A DNA stretch of 5,090 bases from Candidatus Scatomorpha merdipullorum (GTDB lineage Bacteria; Bacillota; Clostridia; Oscillospirales; Oscillospiraceae), in the NCBI GenBank assembly GCA_018716795.1, contig DVJK01000233.1, forward strand, positions 1-5,090, in the 5' to 3' direction. A program made the translations under genes and the position numbers. Positions 1 to 5,090 of this stretch are shown one piece after another. Within the stretch, counting starts at the first letter, position 1. The number at the start of each line of letters is the position of its first letter. Below the pieces are notes generated by a model. That model ran no database searches, was not told the origin of the DNA, and saw only the letters and a program-made list of their open reading frames with translations.

Positions 1-1402
1 AGTAGACCGCGCCGGGCTCGGGCGCGTTCTCGTCCGTGTTATAATACGCGCCGAAGTGCTGGGCGCGAAGGCTGAGCCAGATTTTGCCGTCCGCGTAGCT
101 TATGCCGTCGACGCCCTCGGCGCGGCGCTCATAGCGCAGCTCGCCCTCGAGGGAATAGTAGGGGTATTTCGTGAGCTCATCCACGCCGCTCGCGCAGGTT
201 TTGAACCGCAGCTCGCGCCCGCCGCCGGGCTGCTTTTCAACGGCGGCGAGGTATGCCCCGTCGAAGACGTCCCAGTCCTCAATGCGGTGCGAGCCCTTCG
301 GGCGCTCCCGCTGGCTTACGTCGAGGATGAAGGCCTCGCCCTCGCTCCCCGCGCCGCAGGCGAGGAAATCCGTGAGCCGCGCGCGATCGCGGATGCCATA
401 GCTTTCAAACCGGGCGAGCAGGGCCTCGCACTCGTCCTTCGAGAAGAGCTCGAGCGTGTCCGTGACCGCGCCGCTTTCGACATCTATGACCTCGAGCGCC
501 ACAGCGCCGCCGCGCGCGACAAGCAGCAGGAGCTCGCCGCCGTCATGGCTCAGGAAGAGCCTCGCGCCCTCCCGGCGGCCGGTGATGGGATGTATGTTTT
601 CAATCGCGTCTATGTCCGCGCGCAGCTCATAGCCGCCCTCGGCCCACCAGCGCTCGCCGGAGGTATCGCCTTCGACGAAGCAGGGGATGCGGAACACGCC
701 GCACTCGCCGCCGGGCAGGCCCGCCGCGTCGAGGTTCTGGCCTATGCCGTTGAAGAGCCCGAGCAGGAGGTACATGTTCCCGTCCGCGGCCACGACGCTG
801 TCAGATACCGCCTCGCCGTAGGCGGAGCTGAAGGCGAAGCTTTCCGCGCTTTTTGTCGGCCGCCGGGCGAAGAAGCCGCGCTCGCCGCTCTCGGTGGAGA
901 GCACCGCGCCGAGGTTGAAGCTCGTGAGCGGCTCGCCCTCGAGGTCGTATATGCCGCCGCTTTCAAAGCTCACGGGAAGGCGGTCGGTGTAGTCCGCGAG
1001 CCGGCCGGAGAGGCCGCCGGGCACCTCGGCGCGCGCGTCCTCGAAAACCTCGCGCAGCCAGCCGAGGCGGCTCGTGTCGCCGAGGGTGTTGAATAATCCC
1101 GGCTTAAGCTCGCAGGAGAAGCTGCCTTCCACGGCCTCAATGTACGGAAGAGCGTCCGCGTCCCAGCTCAGGGCGGCGGCGGATTTGCCACTCGCGGCGT
1201 CGTAGTCCGCCGTGAAATACAGCCTTTACAGATATACCGCCTCGGCCCGGAGCGTGACGGGCGCATCGCCGCGCTCGCCGAGCATGACCTCGCCCTCGAG
1301 GCCGTAGCCGCCGCCCTCCGCGCGAAGCGAGGCCGTGCAGGCGGCGGCGAAGCCCAGCGCGAGGGCGAAGAGCAGGGCGAAGGGGATGAATTTTGCCTTC
1401 AT
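1..1402 (-). pseudogene. Paralog D: exported/anchored family protein, interrupted by in-frame TAA, 3' end outside window
   Basis: The family is not recognised. It starts at ATG 1402-1400, overlapping the stop of paralog C by ATGA, with a weak GAGG site 7 bases upstream. The first 58 codons give a hydrophobic N-terminus (about residues 5-21) followed by Cys22 (FAAAC, a poor lipobox). Codon 59 is TAA (1228-1226). The same frame then stays open to the window edge (467 codons in all) and still encodes the family motifs: YDAASGK (67-73), DYTDRLP (137-143), LPGGECGVFRIPC (229-241) and the blade-like stretch IDVESGAVTDTLEL. The stop replaces a single residue in alignment with B and C, with no shift in frame. 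The first in-frame ATG after the stop is residue 210 (775-773), without a ribosome binding site, so a restart would give only a C-terminal half. By comparison with C, roughly 30-40 C-terminal residues lie outside the window. It is either a recently inactivated gene or a sequencing error; a recoded stop is less likely because paralog B ends normally with TAA. Confidence 0.75.
1226..1228 (-). other. In-frame TAA stop within paralog D
   Basis: Read on the minus strand the codons are GTA TAT CTG TAA AGG CTG TAT TTC. The flanking protein VTLRAEAVYL-stop-RLYFTADY lines up without gaps against VVLRSEAELGGDLCLTAEY in paralog C and FKLTLDAAFEEHLVLSETY in paralog B. The stop therefore sits where C has Gly and B has Glu. 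A single G-to-T change would turn GAA (Glu) into TAA. Confidence 0.85.
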
Positions 1403-2883
1403 GCCGCCGCCTCGCTTTCCAGAATCAGCTCGCAGCTGGAGCTCCACGGCGGGCCGCCGGTATAGCTCGAGTATTTCCTGTAGGGCCGGTCGGGGCCGGA
1501 GTTGAACCACTGCGTGTATTGGCAGCCCTCGTCCGTCCAGACGGAGAGGGCGTACCAGCCCTCGTAGCTGTGGAATACGTCGTTGTCCTCCGTGTAATCA
1601 AAGAGCACGTCGTAGAGGACGAAAAGCCGCTCGCCGTCCGTGAGGAAGTCTGTGCTCTGCCAGTTGCCGCGCAGGATGTCCGTGTTCAGATAGCGCGGCG
1701 CGCTGTCGGGCAGGTAGGTGAGCGGCGCGCTCAGAGTGTATTCAAGCGTATAGCGCCCGCCGGAGTACGAGGTCACGGCGACGCCCTCGCCGTCGAAGCG
1801 CGAGTCGAGCCGGAAGACGAAGGCCGCGCCCGCGTCGGAGCTGTGCACCTCGAGATTGCAGATATCGAGCGGCTGGTCAATCCCGGCCAGGTCCTCGTTT
1901 GTGAGGAGGCCGAGGCGCTGGACCTCGGCCCCGGACGCGGCGTCGAGGGTGACGAGGGATACGCCCTCGCCGTCGAGGACGCCCGCAAGGACAAGCGCGC
2001 CGTCCCCGCTGAGGTCGAGCCAGACGCCATCCCAGTCCTCGCCGAGGTCGAGCACGCGCTCTATCGAGGCGAAGTCGAGCTTGAGCCCCGCGCCGAAGGG
2101 CTCGCACCTCACGCGCCAGACGCCCCAGCCGCCTCCGGGCAGCTCGCTCCCGTCCAGGAGCTCGCCCGTCTCCTCGCTGCGCAGGGCGACGGAGAAGTAG
2201 AACCACTCGCCCGCGGCGAGGCTTGCGCAGGTCACGGCGGGCGGCTGCGCGCCGTCCGGTTCGGCGCAGAAGCGCTGCTCGATGAAAAAGCGCTTGCCCG
2301 TCAGCTCATACTCGGCGTTTAAATACACCTCGCCGGGCAGGGGCACCGGGAGGACGCTCCCGAGGTCGAAGCCGTGCAGCGGATTGCCCTCCGCGTCGAA
2401 GAGCTCGTCCATGGGGTCGCTTATTATAATGGGCGCGCGCTTTGTGAAATCGTTGAGCAGGAGCCGGGCCGAGGCGGAGTTCTCGCCCGAGGCGTGGTTT
2501 TCGCGAAGCTCCGTGTAAAGCGCGATATGGACGGGGTTTTCAATCTCCGCCTCGCCGGCGGGCCACTCGTAGAGCAGGGAGTAGTCGGAGTAGGCTCTGA
2601 GCCCCGGCGCGCCGTACTCGCGCGGCCGCCCGCCGGCAATCCAGCGGGAGGAGCTTTCGTTTTCGCCGCTTGCGGGCGAATACTCCGCCGTGAGGCAGAG
2701 GTCGCCGCCCAGCTCGGCCTCGGAGCGCAGCACGACTCCCGCGGCGGCGGAGGCCTCGCCGCGCTCGTCCGCGGCGGCGAAGGCGTAATGATTCTGCTCC
2801 GCGCCGAGGTACAGCCCGAGGCCCAGGGCCAGCGCGAGGGCCAGGGCCGTCAGCGCGAGGAAGGCGGAAAATCCGGCTTTCAT
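1399..2883 (-). CDS. Paralog C: uncharacterised membrane-anchored or secreted protein, 494 aa
   Basis: Intact gene of unrecognised family. The ATG at 2883-2881 is preceded by AAAGGAG with a 5-base spacer and begins one base after the stop of paralog B. It ends in TGA at 1401-1399, overlapping the start of paralog D. The N-terminus is Lys2 followed by a long Ala/Leu/Gly hydrophobic segment (about 5-28) with no clear AxA cleavage site, so it may stay as a membrane anchor. The shared family motifs are YSPASGE (68-74), DFTKRAP (145-151) and LPGGGWGVWRVRC (248-260). A blade-like stretch follows at about 290-326 (hydrophobic strand, SGDGAL, then LDAASGAEVQRLGLL), which suggests a beta-propeller or related beta-sheet fold; that is an inference from the pattern. 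The C-terminal third is rich in Tyr, Trp, Asp and Ser and poorly conserved between copies. No catalytic residues can be named. Position in the operon implies co-expression with B and D. Confidence 0.9.
   Translation of the reverse strand: MKAGFSAFLALTALALALALGLGLYLGAEQNHYAFAAADERGEASAAAGVVLRSEAELGGDLCLTAEYSPASGENESSSRWIAGGRPREYGAPGLRAYSDYSLLYEWPAGEAEIENPVHIALYTELRENHASGENSASARLLLNDFTKRAPIIISDPMDELFDAEGNPLHGFDLGSVLPVPLPGEVYLNAEYELTGKRFFIEQRFCAEPDGAQPPAVTCASLAAGEWFYFSVALRSEETGELLDGSELPGGGWGVWRVRCEPFGAGLKLDFASIERVLDLGEDWDGVWLDLSGDGALVLAGVLDGEGVSLVTLDAASGAEVQRLGLLTNEDLAGIDQPLDICNLEVHSSDAGAAFVFRLDSRFDGEGVAVTSYSGGRYTLEYTLSAPLTYLPDSAPRYLNTDILRGNWQSTDFLTDGERLFVLYDVLFDYTEDNDVFHSYEGWYALSVWTDEGCQYTQWFNSGPDRPYRKYSSYTGGPPWSSSCELILESEAAA
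1410..1413 (-). promoter_or_regulatory. Weak ribosome binding site of paralog D
   Basis: GAGG lies 7 bases before ATG 1402, within the final ESEAAA codons of paralog C. It is much weaker than the sites of B and C, so translation of D probably depends on coupling through the ATGA overlap. Confidence 0.5.
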
Positions 2884-2884
2884 T

Positions 2885-4282
2885 TTAGCTCCTTTCCGGC
2901 CCGGTGAGCCTGAATTCTCCCGTGCCGCTCGAGGGCGGCCGGTTAAAATAATCTGTCAGCTGATGGCTCAGCTGCTCGCAATAGAGGCGGTTCCCATCCC
3001 CGTCGAAGGCGGCGAGGCGGTGGGCGTAGGCGAAGCCGCCCTCGGGCGAGCCCTTCGGCCAGTATATGAGCTCGAGCGTATAGAGCAGCCCGTCCTCGCA
3101 GGCCGCCGAGGCGAGCGCGGCGGAGACGGGCCCGGCGGGCGCGGCGTCGGGCAGGGAGGCCGCGCCGACCTCGGGCAGGGGCTCAAATCGCCCGTCTTCA
3201 CAGCGCGCGAAGAAGTAGCGCTCCCCGAGCTGCGCGCGGAAAAGCCCGTCCGAGAAGCCGCAGTTCCAGGCCGTAAAGAGCCTCAGGCCCTGCCCGGGCG
3301 CTTCAAGCCCCTCGGCGAGCTTGAGGCGCTGCGCCGCGCGGCCCGTGTCCGGATCTATCTCCGTCAGGTACAGCGCGCCATCCTCGAGCGAGGCGAGGAG
3401 CAGCCCGCCCTCCGGCCCGGCGAGCAGCGCGGCGGCGGAGCAGCGCGCGAGAGGGAAGATGTTCTCCGCCGCGCCCAAATCCACGGCGAAGCCGTCCTCT
3501 CCTGCCTCGCAGGGCACCCGGTAAATCCCGAAGGCGCCGCCGGGCAGCAGCTCGGGCGAGGCGGGCTCGGCGCCGCCGCCGGTGAAAAACGCCGCGTCGG
3601 CAAGCAGCAGATAGAGCCCGCCGCCCGTATAGACGCTGTTCGAGACGGCGTCGACGGCGGGGCCTTCAACGCTGACAAAGAGGGAGTAGGACTCCGTGTT
3701 CACATAGAGGCTGAGCTCAAGCTCCGCGTCCTCGGGTGCGGGCAGGGCGAAGCGTTCGCCGCCGGAGGCGAGGCCGTAGGCCGCGGCGCTGTCCGGCTCC
3801 CGGGCGATGTTCCGGGTCTGGAAGCAGAGCGGCGCGCGGTCCGTGAAGTCGGAGAGGCTGAAGCGCCGCTCCCCGCCGCCCTCGGCAATAAGGGCCTCGA
3901 CCTCGTCCGCAAGCGCCGCGGGAAGCTCCCGGGGCAGGGGCTCGCCGAAATCCCAATAGTAGTTCAGCGTCAAAAAGAGCGAGGGGTATTCGAGCGCGGG
4001 TTCCGCGCTGTCCTCATGGAGGCGCAGGGGCTCAGGGCTCCAGCGCGCGCCGCGGCTCGAGCCCTCGCCGGAGGAGGCGTCGTAGGTCTCGGAGAGGACG
4101 AGGTGCTCCTCAAACGCGGCGTCGAGCGTGAGCTTGAAGCCCGCGGCCTCGCGCGAGCCGGAAAGCAGCTCGCCTTCAAAGTGCGCTTTGTCCTCCTCCG
4201 CGCTCAACGCCGCGCCGGCGGCGAGGCCGAAGCCCGCGGCGAGGACGAACAACGCGAGGAAAATCCCGGCTTTAAGCTTCAT
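2885..4282 (-). CDS. Paralog B: uncharacterised secreted or membrane-anchored protein, 465 aa
   Basis: Intact gene of unrecognised family, the best-supported start in the window. ATG 4282-4280 is preceded by AAGGAGGT at ideal distance and overlaps the TGA of paralog A by ATGA. A longer start upstream would add 27 Arg/Pro-rich residues ahead of the signal and overlap gene A, so it was not chosen. The N-terminus MKLKAGIF leads into a hydrophobic segment (about 5-26) with a possible signal peptidase site after A22-G23-A24. Family motifs are YDASSGE (67-73), DFTDRAP (145-151) and LPGGAFGIYRVPC (246-258). The next part reads VDLGAAENIFPL, then GPEGGLLLASLEDGALYLTE and IDPDTGRAAQRLKL, again resembling a propeller blade with an Asp/Gly turn. 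The C-terminal region (about 395-465) has a conserved [CT]-x-[DG]-G-x-[LV] stretch and an FDGDGNRLYCEQL segment matching FENGEIIFCEWL in paralog A. It probably acts outside the cytoplasmic membrane; the function is unknown. Confidence 0.9.
   Translation of the reverse strand: MKLKAGIFLALFVLAAGFGLAAGAALSAEEDKAHFEGELLSGSREAAGFKLTLDAAFEEHLVLSETYDASSGEGSSRGARWSPEPLRLHEDSAEPALEYPSLFLTLNYYWDFGEPLPRELPAALADEVEALIAEGGGERRFSLSDFTDRAPLCFQTRNIAREPDSAAAYGLASGGERFALPAPEDAELELSLYVNTESYSLFVSVEGPAVDAVSNSVYTGGGLYLLLADAAFFTGGGAEPASPELLPGGAFGIYRVPCEAGEDGFAVDLGAAENIFPLARCSAAALLAGPEGGLLLASLEDGALYLTEIDPDTGRAAQRLKLAEGLEAPGQGLRLFTAWNCGFSDGLFRAQLGERYFFARCEDGRFEPLPEVGAASLPDAAPAGPVSAALASAACEDGLLYTLELIYWPKGSPEGGFAYAHRLAAFDGDGNRLYCEQLSHQLTDYFNRPPSSGTGEFRLTGPERS
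2889..2895 (-). promoter_or_regulatory. Ribosome binding site of paralog C
   Basis: The minus strand reads AAAGGAG, then CTAAA, then ATG, a good site with a 5-base spacer. It overlaps the last codons (ERS-stop) of paralog B and fixes the start of C at 2883. Confidence 0.85.
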
Positions 4283-4989
4283 GCGGCACCTCCTTGGCTG
4301 AACCGGTCGGAGCGGTAGACGTTGTGATAGCGCATTTGCCCGTCGAGCGGGCTCGTGAGCCATTCGCAGAATATGATTTCGCCGTTTTCAAAAACGCTCA
4401 GGCGCGTGGCCGCCGAGGAGAAGGCATCGTTCCCGGCGTGCTGACAGTAAAGCCGCTCGAGCACGGCGACGCGGCCGCCTGTGAGCTTGACGTCGACGTC
4501 CTCGGTATACGTATGCTTGACGCCGCCGCTCACCACGACCTCCTCCGGCACGGGCAGGGAGCCGAGCCGCAGGATGAAGCTTTCGGCGCAGCGGCCGGAG
4601 TCCATCCGGAGCGCGACTAGCGTATCACCTCCCGGCATGAGCGCCATAAGCCCGCCCGAGCGCAGGAGCGGCGCCGTGACGAGGCCCTCAAGCCCGCCGG
4701 CGCAGTCCGCGGCCTCCGCGGCGCTCATGAGCTCGAGGCGCTGCACGGCGGTGTGCGTCGCCGTCTCTATGACCGTCAGCCAGAGCGCGCCGCCCTCGAC
4801 GGTGAAGAGCAGGAGCTCCTCTCCCTCCGGGCCCGCCGCGATACGCGCGGCCTCCCAGCCGCCCTCGAGGGGATAGATGTTCTCCGCCTCGGAGAGGTCG
4901 AGCCTGAGCCGCCCTTCGGACTCCGAGCCCGCAATGCGGTAAACTCCCCAGCTCCCGCCCGGGAGGCGGCGGAGGACGCGCCGGGGCTC
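4279..4989 (-). pseudogene. Paralog A: 5'-truncated copy of the same family (C-terminal ~230 residues)
   Basis: The frame ending in TGA 4281-4279 is open back to 4989, where an in-frame TGA (4992-4990) closes it. It encodes 236 codons ending FSQGGAA. Homology to paralog B starts at LPGGSWGVYRI (residues 9-19 of the open stretch) and continues through LSEAENIYPLEG, GPEGEELLLFTVEGGALWL, the VIETATHTAVQRLEL blade-like segment and FENGEIIFCEWL. Upstream of the LPGG motif no reading frame on this strand resembles the first ~235 residues of B or C, so the N-terminal half, including the export signal, is absent. It lacks the Cys after the R-[VI] motif that B, C and D have (RIAGS instead). Internal starts such as GTG 4746 or ATG 4728 have no ribosome binding site. 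It is either a genuinely truncated remnant or the victim of an assembly join near 4980; the intact end still supplies the ribosome binding site of B. Confidence 0.75.
4287..4295 (-). promoter_or_regulatory. Strong ribosome binding site of paralog B
   Basis: The minus strand reads AAGGAGGTG followed by CCGC and ATG, an almost perfect match to the 16S anti-Shine-Dalgarno sequence, with 6 bases between AGGAGG and the start. It lies inside the codons for SQGG of paralog A and fixes the start of B at 4282. Confidence 0.9.
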
Positions 4990-5007
4990 TCAATCCTGCC
5001 CTCGCAC

Positions 5008-5090
5008 ATGTTAGGCTCGGGCTATGCCGACGACGAAACGCGCTCCAACGTCTCCCGCGGCGGCACGGACTTCATCGACCGCGCCGTGGA
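5008..5090 (+). CDS. Unidentified plus-strand coding fragment, runs off the right edge
   Basis: From ATG 5008 the plus strand reads MLGSGYADDETRSNVSRG and continues GTDFIDRAV to the window edge. The composition is balanced (Asp, Thr, Ser, Asn, Phe, Ile, Tyr), with nearly all third positions G or C, unlike the Arg/Ala/Gly-rich shadow frames elsewhere in the window. The minus strand opposite has stops in the frames read and no family homology. No ribosome binding site precedes ATG 5008 (the nearest purine-rich run is over 30 bases away). The frame is open upstream through SILPSH and beyond, so the ATG may be internal to a gene joined here rather than its true start. The protein is not recognised. 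Confidence 0.4.
   Translation, partial: MLGSGYADDETRSNVSRGGTDFIDRAV

Larger units (their letters stand above)
1..4979 (-). other. Operon-like tandem array of four diverged paralogs
   Basis: Genes A, B, C and D lie head to tail on the minus strand with ATGA overlaps at A/B (4279-4282) and C/D (1399-1402) and a single base between B and C. They share the same motif order at nearly the same residue positions but are clearly diverged, so the duplication is old. The start of the transcription unit and its promoter are not in the window, because A is cut at its 5' end; the end lies beyond the left edge. Confidence 0.85.

Noticed and set aside
1226..1228. Reassigned or recoded TAA codon
   Set aside because: TAA terminates paralog B normally (2887-2885), TGA ends A and C, and no recoding structure is evident after the stop in D.
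1226..1510. Separate 94-residue small protein on the minus strand
   Set aside because: Its real part is the first 58 codons of paralog D from ATG 1402; the upstream portion overlaps paralog C and has no start signal. It is the front of an interrupted gene rather than an independent small gene.
2963..4318. Long plus-strand open frame of 451 codons, and similar ones at 56-1096, 1393-2322 and 2374-2907
   Set aside because: They lie opposite the minus-strand genes and arise from G/C-ending codons. They are rich in Arg, Gly, Ala and Glu, lack ribosome binding sites, and their similarity to one another only mirrors the minus-strand paralogy.
4283..4363. Longer start for paralog B adding 27 residues
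   Set aside because: The extension is Arg/Pro-rich, overlaps gene A, would bury the signal segment, and ignores the strong AAGGAGGT site before ATG 4282.
4955..4990. Mobile-element end or inverted repeat at the gene A junction
   Set aside because: No terminal inverted repeat, target duplication or transposase could be seen in the available bases; only a breakpoint is supported.
4776..5009. Minus-strand frame starting ATG 5009 (MCEGRIESPGASS) as the true start or frame-shifted front of gene A
   Set aside because: It does not resemble the region before the LPGG motif in B, C or D, has no ribosome binding site, and turns into an Arg/Ser-rich shadow frame over gene A.

Overview
The window is GC-rich and coding almost throughout. 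It is dominated by one minus-strand operon, read from right to left, of four diverged paralogous genes. I call them A to D in transcription order. A (4989-4279) has lost its 5' half. B (4282-2885) and C (2883-1399) are intact. D (1402 to the left window edge) carries an in-frame TAA at codon 59 and runs out of the window. The last ~80 bases (about 5008-5090) carry a different, plus-strand coding-like stretch that begins where the homology of gene A ends. No RNA gene, CRISPR array, transposase or terminator was seen, and no stretch over 300 bases lacks a gene.

The organism is probably a GC-rich bacterium of the Bacillota, perhaps a gut Clostridia lineage. This rests on one textbook AAGGAGGT ribosome binding site, AAAGGAG at another gene, strong G/C preference at third codon positions, and short Lys-then-hydrophobic N-termini. 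It is an inference and no marker gene is present to confirm it.

The paralogs share one plan: a 20-25 residue hydrophobic N-terminal segment (signal peptide or membrane anchor), a Y-[DS]-x-[AS]-S-G-[EK] motif near residue 67, a D-[FY]-T-x-R-x-P motif near residue 145, an LPGG-x-x-G-[VI]-[WYF]-R-[VI] motif near residue 247, a following stretch that looks like one beta-propeller blade, and a variable C-terminal third. I do not recognise the family. They are probably exported or membrane-anchored extracytoplasmic proteins.

The genes are packed tightly: A/B and C/D overlap by ATGA, and B/C are one base apart. Each ribosome binding site lies inside the last codons of the gene before, so translation is probably coupled. 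The main points for a second look are the family itself, the stop codon in D (aligned to an ordinary residue in B and C), and the abrupt loss of gene A's front half at a junction with unrelated plus-strand coding sequence.
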